From assembly GCA_036375715.1 (NCBI GenBank), contig DASVBS010000006.1, positions 1 through 64,000 of the forward strand: DNA of 64,000 nt, written 5' to 3'. Below, piece after piece: positions 50,553-59,675 of this stretch; position 1 is the stretch's first letter, and the number at the start of each line of letters is the position of its first letter. The notes under the pieces were generated by a model, which was given only the letters and a program-made list of their open reading frames with translations, was not told where the DNA came from and did no database searches. Origin of the DNA: Longimicrobiaceae bacterium (GTDB taxonomy: Bacteria > Gemmatimonadota > Gemmatimonadetes > Longimicrobiales > Longimicrobiaceae). The translations under genes were made by a program, and so were the position numbers.

Positions 50553-52121
50553 TCAGCGCTGGCGCGCGATGGCTTCCAGCGCCGCCTCGACCATCTCGTC
50601 AACCCGCGCGGCGCGCCGCAGATGGTGGTCGACCATGAACGAGAAGATCACCTCCTCCCCACCCGCCGTTGTCAGGTAACCCGAGAGGGTGCGCACCCCG
50701 GTGAGGGTTCCCGTCTTCGCCCGCACGTTGCCACGCAGCGGCGGCTCTCGCATCCGTTCGGCGAGGGTCCCGTCGATCCCCGCAACCGGCAGCGCAGCCC
50801 GCCACTCCTCTCTACTCCCCGTCCGGTCCATCGCCGTCAGCAGTCCCACGAGCAGACGCGGGGATACGAGGTTGTAGCGAGACATCCCCGAGCCGTCCGC
50901 CATTCGCAGCTCGTCGGCAGCGAGGTTCCACGCACGCAACAGGCTGTCCACCACCGCCGCTCCGGCCTCCGCGGTCGCCTCGCCCTTCAGCTCGCGCCCG
51001 ACCGTGAGCAGGAGGCTCTCCGCGATCTGGTTCTGACTCGGCTTCATCATCCCCGCCAGGATCTCGGAAAGTGGGGGCGATCGATGAGTGAAGAGCAGCG
51101 CCTCCACCACGCCGGTTCGGTCTACCGGCCACTGGTCTGCCGGGAGTGCCGGCCCCTCCACGGCGACACCCACCTCTCGCAGGGTCTCGCGCAGGGCCGT
51201 GAGGAAGTAAGCGGTCGGATCGCGTACGGCGAGGCGTAGCGTCACCGCGGTCGTGTCGGCGGGCAGGGATCCCTCCACCGTGACCCCCGGACCCGAGGGG
51301 TCGCGGCGCAGAGTGAGCTGGACCTCGCTTCCTGGCGGCGTCGTGCGCGTCAGATTGTAGATTCGTACGTGCTGCGTTGGCGGGTCCACGATCACGACGC
51401 CAGGTGACCCGACGTCGCGGCTCGGCACCACCTGAAGGGTGGCGATCCCCTCGTTGAACTGCAGCCCTCCGTACTCCGCCGCGTAACCTTGATCGAGGTC
51501 GTCCCAGGCCCAACCGGCACCCAGCGTCGGCCCGGGAAAGACGCTGTCCACACCGACGATGCCGCCCTGGATCCGAGTGATCCCCCGCGCACGAAGGGAG
51601 TCCGCCCAAGCGTAGAAGACTGCACGGGCGTCGGCGTAGAAGCGCCCGGAGAAGGTCGGGTCCCCGCTGCCGCGAACGATCAGGTCGCCCCGCAATACCC
51701 CGTCCCGAACCTGCCCGCTGGCCCACACCGTGGTCTCGAAGCGGTAGGCGGGACCCAGCGTCGCCAGCGCCGCCGCACCGGTCAACAGCTTCTGATTCGA
51801 CGCAGGAAGGAAGACCTCGCTCGCATTCCGCTGGTAGAGCGTGTCGCCGTCGGTGAGCGAGACTACCAGCGCACCAATGTGCGCGTGCGAGAAGGCGGTG
51901 TCGGAGAGGATCGAATCGATCTGCGCCGTCAGCCCCTTCTCTCCAGCGGGGGCGCCAGATCGAGCACTCAGCGGCGCACAGGCGCCCGCAAGCGCGACGA
52001 GCACGGCGATCAGGCTGCCGTGCAGCGACGCGCGCCAGCCTTGTTGCAGAAGATGACGGTCCGCGCTTCTCTCCACGCGGCGTGTTCCGCTTCGCCGCGG
52101 TGCCACCATCGAGCCGCTCAC
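50553..52121 (-). CDS. dacB: D-alanyl-D-alanine carboxypeptidase/endopeptidase (PBP4, family S13)
   Basis: A 522-residue periplasmic penicillin-binding protein that trims or cuts peptidoglycan cross-links. An N-terminal signal with a lipobox-like LVALAGAC suggests a lipoprotein. The three active-site motifs are SNQK (Ser108 to Lys111, in FLPASNQKLLTG), SRYN in DGSGMSRYNLVSP and KTG in RAKTGTLTGVRTLSGY. The large insertion between the first two motifs is typical of S13. The GTG at 52121 overlaps the stop of the FAD protein gene (GTGA); an ATG at 52109 is possible. Confidence 0.92.
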   Translation of the reverse strand: MSGSMVAPRRSGTRRVERSADRHLLQQGWRASLHGSLIAVLVALAGACAPLSARSGAPAGEKGLTAQIDSILSDTAFSHAHIGALVVSLTDGDTLYQRNASEVFLPASNQKLLTGAAALATLGPAYRFETTVWASGQVRDGVLRGDLIVRGSGDPTFSGRFYADARAVFYAWADSLRARGITRIQGGIVGVDSVFPGPTLGAGWAWDDLDQGYAAEYGGLQFNEGIATLQVVPSRDVGSPGVVIVDPPTQHVRIYNLTRTTPPGSEVQLTLRRDPSGPGVTVEGSLPADTTAVTLRLAVRDPTAYFLTALRETLREVGVAVEGPALPADQWPVDRTGVVEALLFTHRSPPLSEILAGMMKPSQNQIAESLLLTVGRELKGEATAEAGAAVVDSLLRAWNLAADELRMADGSGMSRYNLVSPRLLVGLLTAMDRTGSREEWRAALPVAGIDGTLAERMREPPLRGNVRAKTGTLTGVRTLSGYLTTAGGEEVIFSFMVDHHLRRAARVDEMVEAALEAIARQR

Positions 52122-54991
52122 CCGGCTAGCGCCAACAGTTCGGCGGTGTGCAGCGCCCTCCGGCCAGCACAGAAGTCGGCGATCTGAGAGCGGCAGGAGA
52201 AGCCGGGCGCCACCACGATTGCGTCCGGAGCGCCTCGCACCGCAGGGAAGAGCACCCGCTCACCGATGGCTTTCGAGATCTCGTAGTGCCCTTCCTCGTA
52301 CCCGAAGGATCCGGCCATTCCGCAGCACCCCGAGTCGAGAATCCGGTAGTCGAGACCTTCCACGCGGTCCAGGAGGCGTCGCGTCGGCTCCATCCCCACC
52401 AGCGCCTTCTGGTGGCAGTGACCGTGGACGATGGCCTGCCGCTCGAGTCTCCCCGGCGCGTAGTCCGGCAGGGAATCCAGGAACTCCTCGAGGGTGTAGC
52501 TGTTCTCCGCCACGACCCGGCCGCGCTCGCGCCCGATCAGATCGGGGAGCTCGTCGCGGAAGGTGAGGACACAGCTGGGCTCCAGCCCGACAAGGGGGAC
52601 GCCGCCCTCCATCTGCGGCGCCAGCGTGGCGACCAGCTCGCGTTGCCGCCGCTTGGCCTCGTCCAGCAACCCTTTTGAAATGTTCGGCCGTCCGCAGCAG
52701 ACCTGACGCCGCGGCAGCTCCACGCTGAAGCCCGCACGCTCCAGGACCCGCACCGCGGCGTGTAGCGGCGCGGGGTTGAAGAAGTTGTGGAAGGTGTCGT
52801 CGAAGAGGATCACCCTGCCACGCGGGGCGCTGCGACTGCGGGGAATCCCCCGGAACTCCTCGCGGAAGGTGCGAGGGGCGAGCTCCGGCAGCTTGCGACG
52901 CTGATCCGTGTGCGACACCCGCTTCAAAAGCGGTCCGACAAGCCGATTGCCGAGGTTCGCCAGCCCCGGAGCCAGACTTCCAAGCCGTGCGAGGTCGTGG
53001 ATCTTCCCCGCGAAGAGCGCCGAGGGTGGGATACGCCCCGTCGCGCGGTAGTGCTGCGCCAGGAACTCCGACTTGTACCGCGCCATGTCCACCCCGACGG
53101 GACACTCGGTCTTGCACGCCTTGCACTCCAGGCAGAGGTCGAGCGCCTCGAGCACTTCCTCGCTCTTCATCCCCGGAAGTCCGCCCTTCATGGCCTCCCG
53201 CAGGCTGTTCGCCCTTCCCCGAGTCGAGTGCTCCTCCTCCAGGGTGACCATGAACGAGGGGCACATGGTGCCCGCGTCGAGCTTGCGACACACCGCCATG
53301 CCGGTGCACTTCTCCACCGCCAGGTCCCATCCCCCGTCGGCCGAGTAGTCGAAATAGGTTTTCGGAGCGAACGCGGAGTAGCCCTCGCCGAAGCGGAGGT
53401 TTTCCGACATCCGCTGCGTTGGAGGGACGATTTTCCCCGGGTTCATGCGTCCCTGCGGATCGAAGATCGTCTTCACCCTCCGGTGGAGGTCCATGATCTC
53501 GGGGCCAAACATCACCGGCAGGAACTGCGACCGGGAAAGCCCGTCGCCGTGCTCGCCCGAGAGGGACCCGCCGAACTCAACCACCAGTTCCGCCACCTGC
53601 TCGGCTATCGCCTGCATGCGACGCACGTCCTCACCCTGCTTGAGGTTGAGGTCGACGCGGATGTGCAGACAGCCCTGGCCCGCATGTCCGAAGAAGCCGA
53701 GGGTCGTGCCGTTGCGATGCACGATCTCCTCGAAGCGCCGCGTGTAGGCGCCCAGCTTTTCGGGCGGGATACCTGTATCCTCCACGAACTCGTGAGGCTT
53801 GACGTCCCGGCTGGAGGTCGTGCGATAGAGCAGGCCCGTGGCGGCCTGGCGCAGCGCCCACGCCGCCGTCTGGTCACGGGGGTCGAGGTAGACCCGCGCC
53901 GAGGGAGACCCGGGCAGGCTCGGCGCCCGGGCGGCGAAGTCCTGAGCGCGCGCGGCCACCTCTTCGGGTGTGTCACCGGAGAACTCGCAGAAGAGCACAC
54001 CCAGCGCGTCCGGCGCGGCAAAAGCGGCGGCCGGCCGGTAGTGGATGATCTCGCGCGCACCGCGCAGCACGCGCGAGTCCACGATCTCGAGCGCAGAGAG
54101 CCCCGGCTCGGGAAGGATGGCGGGGATGGCGTCCATCGACGTCCATCGCTCGGGGAAGGAGAGAAGCACCAGGCTGCGGGCGCGGGGCAGGGGCACCAGC
54201 CCGAGCTCCGCCTCCAGGATGGTGGCGAGGGTGCCCTCCGACCCGACGATCAGCTTCGACAGGTTGAGCTTCTCTTCCTCGAGCAGCATGTCGAAGTTGT
54301 AGCCGCTGACGCGCCGTGGGACTTTGGGGTAGCGCGCCAGAATGCCATCGCGATGCGGCTCGAGCAGCGACATGACCTCCCGCGCGATCTCGCCCTCCCG
54401 GCCTGGCATGGTCGCCACCGCGCCCCTCTCGACGGGCTTGAAGTGCAGGCACTGCGTGTCCGGGAGCATGCACTTCAGCGAGTGCACGTGATCGCCCGTC
54501 TTCCCGTAGACCAGGGAGCGCGAGCCGCACGAGTTGTTCGCGATCATGCCGCCCAGCGCGCACTGCCGGATGGTCTGCGGGTCCGGACCGAAGTGCAGCC
54601 CGTACTTCGACGTCGCCCGATTGAGGCGGTCGAGCCTCACACCCGGCTCGACGACGGCGATTCGACGATCGGGATCGATGGAGAGGACACGATTCATGTA
54701 CTTCGCGAAGTCGATCACGATGGCTTCGCCGATCGACTGTCCCGCGAGCGAGGTGCCTCCCCCTCTGGGCACAAGGGGCACGTTCGCCTCTCCGGCGAGC
54801 CGCACCACCGTCTCCACATCCTCGGCGTCACGGGGGATGACGACTCCCATCGGTACGATCTGGTACAGGGAGGCGTCGGTGCTGTACATCAAACGGGTAT
54901 GGGTATCGAAGCGCACCTCACCGCGGACGCGCTCGCTGAGCGCTCGTTCCAACCGCGCTGCGTGCGAATCGTTCTGGATGACTGTCAGCAT
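52118..54991 (-). CDS. D-lactate-dehydrogenase-like FAD and Fe-S oxidoreductase (fused)
   Basis: A 957-residue fused flavoprotein. The N-terminal PCMH-type FAD domain has VPLVPRGGGTSLAGQSIGEA, and the FAD-oxidase C domain follows (HAGQGCLHIRVDLNLKQGED). Then comes a ferredoxin-like part with CLECKACKTECPVGVD, and two CCG cysteine-rich domains as in GlpC (CCGRPNISKG, GHCHQKALVG, DSGCCGMAGSFGYEEGHYE). This architecture is seen in membrane-associated D-lactate or D-2-hydroxyacid dehydrogenases that pass electrons to quinone. The substrate is not fixed by sequence. Start ATG at 54991. Confidence 0.9.
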   Translation of the reverse strand: MLTVIQNDSHAARLERALSERVRGEVRFDTHTRLMYSTDASLYQIVPMGVVIPRDAEDVETVVRLAGEANVPLVPRGGGTSLAGQSIGEAIVIDFAKYMNRVLSIDPDRRIAVVEPGVRLDRLNRATSKYGLHFGPDPQTIRQCALGGMIANNSCGSRSLVYGKTGDHVHSLKCMLPDTQCLHFKPVERGAVATMPGREGEIAREVMSLLEPHRDGILARYPKVPRRVSGYNFDMLLEEEKLNLSKLIVGSEGTLATILEAELGLVPLPRARSLVLLSFPERWTSMDAIPAILPEPGLSALEIVDSRVLRGAREIIHYRPAAAFAAPDALGVLFCEFSGDTPEEVAARAQDFAARAPSLPGSPSARVYLDPRDQTAAWALRQAATGLLYRTTSSRDVKPHEFVEDTGIPPEKLGAYTRRFEEIVHRNGTTLGFFGHAGQGCLHIRVDLNLKQGEDVRRMQAIAEQVAELVVEFGGSLSGEHGDGLSRSQFLPVMFGPEIMDLHRRVKTIFDPQGRMNPGKIVPPTQRMSENLRFGEGYSAFAPKTYFDYSADGGWDLAVEKCTGMAVCRKLDAGTMCPSFMVTLEEEHSTRGRANSLREAMKGGLPGMKSEEVLEALDLCLECKACKTECPVGVDMARYKSEFLAQHYRATGRIPPSALFAGKIHDLARLGSLAPGLANLGNRLVGPLLKRVSHTDQRRKLPELAPRTFREEFRGIPRSRSAPRGRVILFDDTFHNFFNPAPLHAAVRVLERAGFSVELPRRQVCCGRPNISKGLLDEAKRRQRELVATLAPQMEGGVPLVGLEPSCVLTFRDELPDLIGRERGRVVAENSYTLEEFLDSLPDYAPGRLERQAIVHGHCHQKALVGMEPTRRLLDRVEGLDYRILDSGCCGMAGSFGYEEGHYEISKAIGERVLFPAVRGAPDAIVVAPGFSCRSQIADFCAGRRALHTAELLALAG

Positions 54992-55216
54992 GTTCGGCCG
55001 TCGGGTGCCGGCAGGTATCGGAAATGGGCGAATCGGTAAAATACGCCTTCCGCGCCGGTGCGCGATCCCCCGGGCCGGAAGAACAACGCAGTGTGCCCGC
55101 CGACCTCGTTGTGAAGCCATTCCTTACAAAGCCGGTGTGAAATACCGCCTGGAGGTGCGGCACCCGGGAGGGGGTCGTCGTGTACGAATCATCATCCCCC
55201 ATGCTGGAGCCTTCTG

Positions 55217-55768
55217 ATGCACGTGTATCTGCGAGACGAAGCGGTCGATCTGGAGATGCGGTTGGTGGACGCCGAGGGTCTCGTGCCCGAGGGGTCAGAC
55301 CTCGTGCCGGTGGCTTTCCACGTTAGCGGGCGGGCGCAGCCCAGCTTCCGCGCCCTGCTCCCGCCAGACACGGTTGCGGTGCTGCGGGACGCGCTGACCG
55401 AGCCGGTCTCCCTCGGTGTTCTGGCGGAGGAGCCGGAGGATCCGGACGCGGAGATTCAGGCGATGGTGGGGCTGGCCCTTCCGATCAACCCCGGTGAGCT
55501 GGGCGAGATGGCTGGAGAGGAGGAAGAGTCCGAGCCGTGGAAGGCGAGTGCTCCGGATCCGGACGCCTGGCGGGGCGAGGATGCCGCCCTGGAGGCCGAG
55601 GAACCCCCTCGCACCGCGCTGCTCGCCTTCGCCCCTCTGGTTCGCCTGACCCGCAAGTTTCCCCACGATTTCGGCGAGGAGCTAGCAGACCTGCTGGAGG
55701 CTGCCCTGTCCGGCGCGACCCGCCCCGTGCTGGAAGCGCGGGTGGATCGCATGCTGGGAGATCTGTGA
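55217..55768 (+). CDS. Acidic hypothetical protein
   Basis: A 183-residue protein rich in Glu, Asp, Ala and Pro (e.g. GEEEESEPWKASAPDPDAW). The N-terminal ~95 residues look like a small mixed alpha/beta domain (MHVYLRDEAVDLEMRLVDAE, FRALLPPDTVAVLRDAL) and the C-terminal ~45 are helical (FGEELADLLEAALSGAT). No family is recognised. The ATG at 55217 is divergent from the FAD protein gene. Confidence 0.6.
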   Translation: MHVYLRDEAVDLEMRLVDAEGLVPEGSDLVPVAFHVSGRAQPSFRALLPPDTVAVLRDALTEPVSLGVLAEEPEDPDAEIQAMVGLALPINPGELGEMAGEEEESEPWKASAPDPDAWRGEDAALEAEEPPRTALLAFAPLVRLTRKFPHDFGEELADLLEAALSGATRPVLEARVDRMLGDL

Positions 55769-55887
55769 CGGAGCTGGTGGCCGGTAGGTAGCATGCCCGC
55801 AGGCTTCACTCCGCTTCATCCGCTACTGTCGGGCCCGGTACTCGCGAATTCAGCCTCCTGGCGACCGGGCTCGGGCTGTTAGAGATC

Positions 55888-56838
55888 GTGCTCCGCTCGC
55901 GTTTCGCCCCCAGCCCGACGGGCGATCTTCACCTCGGAAACGCTCGCACCGCGCTGCTCGCCTGGCTGCACGCACGGGCGCTCGGGGGCACATTCGTGCT
56001 GCGGGTGGAGGATCTCGACGAGGGACGAGTGCGCGAGGGGTTCATCGAGCGACAGCTCGAGGACCTGCGATGGCTGGGACTCGACTGGGACGAGGGGCCG
56101 GATGTCGGCGGTGACTTCGGACCCTACCTGCAGTCCGAGCGGCGGGGGCTTTACGAGAAGGCGATCGCCGGGCTGGCGGAGAAAGGGTTAATCTACGAGT
56201 GCTTCTGCTCGCGGAAGGAGATCGCCGCGGCGGCCAGCGCGCCGCACGGCCCCCAGGACGAGGGGCCGATCTACCCGGGGACCTGTCGGGAGCTAACGCC
56301 GAGTAAGGCCGCTTACCTCCGGAGCACGCGCCCCGCAGCGTTACGCCTTCGCGCGCCGGATCGCACCATCCGCTTCGTCGACGCACTGCACGGAGAGCAG
56401 GCGATCCACGGGCGAGAGGAGATCGGCGATTTCGTCATCCGCCGACGCGACGGGATCGCAGCGTATCAGCTCGCCGTGGTGGTCGACGACGCGGCCATGC
56501 GCATCTCCCACGTCTTGAGAGGCGCGGACCTGCTCACCTCCACCGCCCGTCAGCTCCTCCTCTACGAAGCGCTCGGCCTGGAAGCGCCTGAATGGATCCA
56601 CGTGCCCCTCCTGCTCGGCCCGGATGGGGAGCGGCTGTCAAAGCGGCACGGTGCGGTGTCCCTGCGGGAGCTGCGGGAGAGGGATGTGGCGCCTGAAGAG
56701 GTGGTGGGGTGGCTGGCGTGGACATCGGCTCTGGCGGACCGGGGTGAACACACTACCCCGGCCGCCCTGGTCGACCGCTTCTCTCTCGACCGCATCCCTC
56801 GCGAACCTACTCTCCCTGATTCACTTCCCTGGGGTTGA
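55888..56838 (+). CDS. gluQ: Glutamyl-Q tRNA(Asp) synthetase
   Basis: A 316-residue truncated glutamyl-tRNA-synthetase paralogue that attaches glutamate to queuosine in tRNA-Asp. It has the class I motifs HLGN (HIGH-like, residue ~15) and LSKRHG (KMSKS-like, ~250), and the zinc site ECFCSR...YPGTCRE typical of YadB/GluQ. It has no anticodon-binding domain. The GTG at 55888 starts the domain directly. A queuosine-precursor transporter (VUT) is encoded elsewhere in the window. The last codons lie in a 25-bp tandem repeat. Confidence 0.9.
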   Translation: MLRSRFAPSPTGDLHLGNARTALLAWLHARALGGTFVLRVEDLDEGRVREGFIERQLEDLRWLGLDWDEGPDVGGDFGPYLQSERRGLYEKAIAGLAEKGLIYECFCSRKEIAAAASAPHGPQDEGPIYPGTCRELTPSKAAYLRSTRPAALRLRAPDRTIRFVDALHGEQAIHGREEIGDFVIRRRDGIAAYQLAVVVDDAAMRISHVLRGADLLTSTARQLLLYEALGLEAPEWIHVPLLLGPDGERLSKRHGAVSLRELRERDVAPEEVVGWLAWTSALADRGEHTTPAALVDRFSLDRIPREPTLPDSLPWG

Positions 56839-56864
56839 TCCTGATTCACTTCCCTGGGGTTGAT
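56815..56864 (+). repeat. Perfect 25-bp tandem repeat across the gluQ stop
   Basis: Two identical adjacent copies (56815-56839 and 56840-56864) of a 25-bp unit starting CCTGATTCAC and ending GGGGTTGAT. The first copy encodes the last residues and stop of gluQ. Because the unit ends after the stop, duplication does not change the protein. Confidence 0.95.
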
Positions 56865-56997
56865 CGCCCCCGCTCCTGCAATCCCGGCTACGCCCATTCC
56901 ACCGGTGGGGACCCGCGGCTCCAAGGGCATAATCCCTCGCTACCACCCCTTCTCCGATCCCGCCGTCTTCCGCCAGTGGCATCGCCGACCCGACCCC

Positions 56998-57729
56998 TCA
57001 GCTCGCGGCGGCTGCGGGCAGCCCGCCGAAGCGGCGTTCGCGACGCGAGTACTCCTCCACCGCCATCGACAGCCGGCGAACGGAGAAATCCGGCCACAAG
57101 CACCGATCGAAGTAGAGCTCGGCGTAGGCGCACTCCCAGAGCAGGAAGTCGCTGAGCCGCTGCTCGCCCCCGGTCCGGATCAGCAGGTCCACCTCCGGAG
57201 CCGGATCGGAGTGGCTGACTTTCTCGATGAGGGCGGTGAAGGCCTCCCTATCGAGGTGGGCCGACGTCGCGCGGCAGGCGGCCGCGGCCTCGACCAGCGT
57301 GTCGCGGGCCGAATAGTCGATGGCGATACGCAGGTGTAGGCGATCTCCCCCGGCAGTCTCGGCCTCCGCCGCCTCGATCGCCTTCCGCAGCACCGGTGGA
57401 ATCCGGTCGCGCCGGCCGATCACGTCGAGTCGAACACCGTTCTGCACGCACTTGGCGGTTTCGGACGCCAGGTATGTGCGGAAGAGGCGCATCAGGGCAG
57501 AGACTTCCCGGCCCGGCCGCTTCCAGTTGTCGGAGGAGAAGGCGTACAGGGTCAGCGTCCCGATTCCGAGTCCCGGTGCCCCTTCAACGATCTCCCGCAC
57601 GACCTTGGCTCCCTCCCGGTGGCCGGCGATCCGCGGCTGCCCGCGTCCCACTGCCCACCGCCCGTTCCCATCCATGATCACCGCCACGTGGAGACCGGGA
57701 AAGCGCGTCGTCAAAGCCCTTTGCTTCAT
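56998..57729 (-). CDS. uppS: Isoprenyl (undecaprenyl) diphosphate synthase
   Basis: A 243-residue cis-prenyltransferase building the C55 lipid carrier for peptidoglycan. Motifs: [17 protein letters not shown] with the catalytic Asp, [30 protein letters not shown], and [20 protein letters not shown] near the end. Length is normal. It starts 26 bp after a winged-helix regulator gene and is probably co-transcribed with it, not in the usual uppS-cdsA-dxr order. Confidence 0.95.
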   Translation of the reverse strand: MKQRALTTRFPGLHVAVIMDGNGRWAVGRGQPRIAGHREGAKVVREIVEGAPGLGIGTLTLYAFSSDNWKRPGREVSALMRLFRTYLASETAKCVQNGVRLDVIGRRDRIPPVLRKAIEAAEAETAGGDRLHLRIAIDYSARDTLVEAAAACRATSAHLDREAFTALIEKVSHSDPAPEVDLLIRTGGEQRLSDFLLWECAYAELYFDRCLWPDFSVRRLSMAVEEYSRRERRFGGLPAAAAS

Positions 57730-57754
57730 AAAGTCCGTTGGCGAAAAAAAAGGA

Positions 57755-58132
57755 TCAGCCTTCGCGAACCGCCTGAATGAGCGATTCCATGTGATCGAGG
57801 TATTCTTCCAGAGCCTTCCGTCCCCGCGCCGTGAGCCGGTATTCGGTGCGAGGCACCCGCCCCTCGAAGGATTTCCGGCAATCGATGTAGGCTGCCTCCT
57901 CCAGGCGCCGCGCGTGAACGCTCAGGTTGCCGTCCGAGGTGTTCAGCATGCCCTTCAGGTCGTTGAAGGTCAGCGATTCGTTGACCGCAAGGGCGCTCAC
58001 GATTCCGAGCCGGATCCGCTCGTGGATCAGGCGGTCGAACTCCGGGGGAGAAGCATCCCCCGCGCCGCCGGGTTCGCTGAAGAGCCGGACGGGCCTTGGC
58101 CCCTCCGCCGAAACCGCGCGTTGCTTAGCCAC
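57755..58132 (-). CDS. Winged-helix transcriptional regulator
   Basis: A 125-residue DNA-binding protein of the HTH_34/ArsR-like winged-helix type: [20 protein letters not shown], then [20 protein letters not shown] (the recognition region), [20 protein letters not shown] (wing) and a C-terminal dimer helix. The GTG at 58132 is chosen for its GAGGAGG site; it overlaps the membrane protein gene by 8 bp. The pair looks like a regulator and its membrane partner. Confidence 0.82.
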   Translation of the reverse strand: MAKQRAVSAEGPRPVRLFSEPGGAGDASPPEFDRLIHERIRLGIVSALAVNESLTFNDLKGMLNTSDGNLSVHARRLEEAAYIDCRKSFEGRVPRTEYRLTARGRKALEEYLDHMESLIQAVREG

Positions 58133-58739
58133 CGTACCTCCTCGCGATGAGCACGCCGAAGAAGATATGTAGACCTCCAAAGCCAAGCGCCATCAGAGCA
58201 TCTCCCCAGCTCGCCGGGAGCAGGAGTGCCGCCGTGCCCAGAAGCATGAAGCTGAGCCCCATCACCGGGACGATCGAGACGGAGAACGCCCCCGCCGCCA
58301 TGATGCCGGCGCCGAAGAGGAGCATCCACATCCCGGGAAGGGGCTGCAGGATTCCTTCGCTGAAGAGAACGGCGGTCAGCACCGCGCCGGCTACCAATGC
58401 CGGGGAGAGGGAGAGCGCCACCTTGCGCCCCGGTCCCGAGAGTAGCGGCATACCGGCCGCCCGGGCTTTGCGCGCAACGGAGTACACGGCAATCGCCAGC
58501 GCGAGGATCGCCTCCACACTCCAGGTGGCGAGCCACCCCGCGGCCGAGGGAGCGCGGGCAGCCACCGGCGCCGCCAGGAGCGCAGTGACGCCGAGCGCCA
58601 CCACGCCCCATCCCGAGACCGCGGTGAAGCTCCCCGCCCGCTCCATCGTCTCGCGAATGAAGCGAAGGTTGTCCATCGCCCGGTCGTGCAGGGCGACCGG
58701 CTCCGGCTTGCGGGGAGGTAATGGGTGAACGCTTGCCAT
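58125..58739 (-). CDS. Polytopic membrane protein paired with winged-helix regulator
   Basis: A 204-residue protein with a ~35-residue cytoplasmic head (LHDRAMDNLRFIRETMERAG) and about six membrane helices. I recall similar proteins paired with HTH_34 regulators but no function. The head may contact the regulator. It is the first gene of the membrane-regulator-uppS unit. ATG at 58739 with AAGGA upstream. Confidence 0.7.
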   Translation of the reverse strand: MASVHPLPPRKPEPVALHDRAMDNLRFIRETMERAGSFTAVSGWGVVALGVTALLAAPVAARAPSAAGWLATWSVEAILALAIAVYSVARKARAAGMPLLSGPGRKVALSLSPALVAGAVLTAVLFSEGILQPLPGMWMLLFGAGIMAAGAFSVSIVPVMGLSFMLLGTAALLLPASWGDALMALGFGGLHIFFGVLIARRYGG

Positions 58740-58747
58740 GGTTCCTT

Positions 58748-58776
58748 ATCCTGATGGTGAGCCGCCCCGATGTCAA
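58748..58776 (-). promoter_or_regulatory. Possible promoter of the membrane-regulator-uppS operon
   Basis: A perfect -35 box TTGACA on the minus strand (58776-58771). The -10 is poor (CAGGAT at 17 bp, or overlapping choices). Transcription would start close to the ATG, giving a short leader. Confidence 0.4.
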
Positions 58777-58804
58777 GTGCTTTACCGCACAAAGCGAGCC
58801 TGGC

Positions 58805-59635
58805 TCAGTAGGCGATGCCGGCGAACAGCATGACTCCGCTCCGAGGGCTGAAGGTCTGGAGGCCGTAGACACCTTCCACCTCCACCCAGATACGACGTCC
58901 GGCCCGCGCCCCCAAGCGGAGCTCGCTCAGCTCCTCGTTCCCGCGAATGGTCCACCCGTGCATGCCATCCATGTGTCCCACCAGGCTCAGGCGAGGGGAC
59001 AGCCACTTCCCCTTATAGGCGGCAGTGGCCGAATACATCAGCACGTCGGACTGCTCGAACCGGGGGTCATGCGTTCCGTTGATGCCCACCCCAGTCTCCC
59101 CTGAGAGGAAGTACGGGCCGTGCTTCAGCCGCCCTCCCAACAGGGCGAAGAAATCCGTGCGATCGCGCTCGAGTCCCACCTCGTTGTCGGTGGTCGGCAG
59201 GCGGGTGCCGAAACGCAGCATTGCTGCCGCTTCCCGGTCCGGCGGCGTCAGCAGGACCATGGTCGAAACCCGTATGTCACCGGCGTCCCGCCTCCGCTTA
59301 CCGGTGCTCTCCCGGGCTCCACCGAACGGGTCGGCAAAGACCTCCTGATCCTCGAAGATCCGGAGTGCGGTGCCCGCGAGCTCTACCGCCACCCGCCCGC
59401 TTCGCACCGCGACGGAAAAATCTCCCAGCTCCCACAGCTCTCCTTCAGTGCCGGCAAGGGAAGCTCGCTGGTGCTCGAACAGCGAGGCACCGATCCGTGA
59501 CGTCACCGTTCGATGATCGTCGAACAGGTTCCATTCCATCGGGTGGATCGGTCGGAGCTGGGCTCGAGCGACGGTCGCGGAGCAGAGCAGTAGGAGGCCG
59601 GCGCCTGCCAGCTGCCGCATCAGGCTGCGATGCAT
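58805..59635 (-). CDS. Outer-membrane beta-barrel protein of unknown function
   Basis: A 276-residue exported protein with a signal peptide (AGAGLLLLCSATVARAQ). The rest alternates hydrophobic and polar residues as in barrel strands (LRFGTRLPTTDNEVGLERDR, YFLSGETGVGINGTHDPR), and the chain ends in an aromatic residue (VMLFAGIAY). The strand pattern and the LPTTDN segment resemble DUF3187-like or transporter-type barrels. No partner genes are seen. Confidence 0.7.
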   Translation of the reverse strand: MHRSLMRQLAGAGLLLLCSATVARAQLRPIHPMEWNLFDDHRTVTSRIGASLFEHQRASLAGTEGELWELGDFSVAVRSGRVAVELAGTALRIFEDQEVFADPFGGARESTGKRRRDAGDIRVSTMVLLTPPDREAAAMLRFGTRLPTTDNEVGLERDRTDFFALLGGRLKHGPYFLSGETGVGINGTHDPRFEQSDVLMYSATAAYKGKWLSPRLSLVGHMDGMHGWTIRGNEELSELRLGARAGRRIWVEVEGVYGLQTFSPRSGVMLFAGIAY

Positions 59636-59675
59636 TTTCCGCTAATCGGATTCGGGTCGTCCGGCTGCGTGACGC

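Noticed and set aside
52787-55039. A 750-codon open frame on the plus strand
   Set aside because: It is antisense to the FAD/Fe-S oxidoreductase gene, which has clear motifs throughout. Long antisense frames are expected at this base composition, and its translation has no recognisable motifs.
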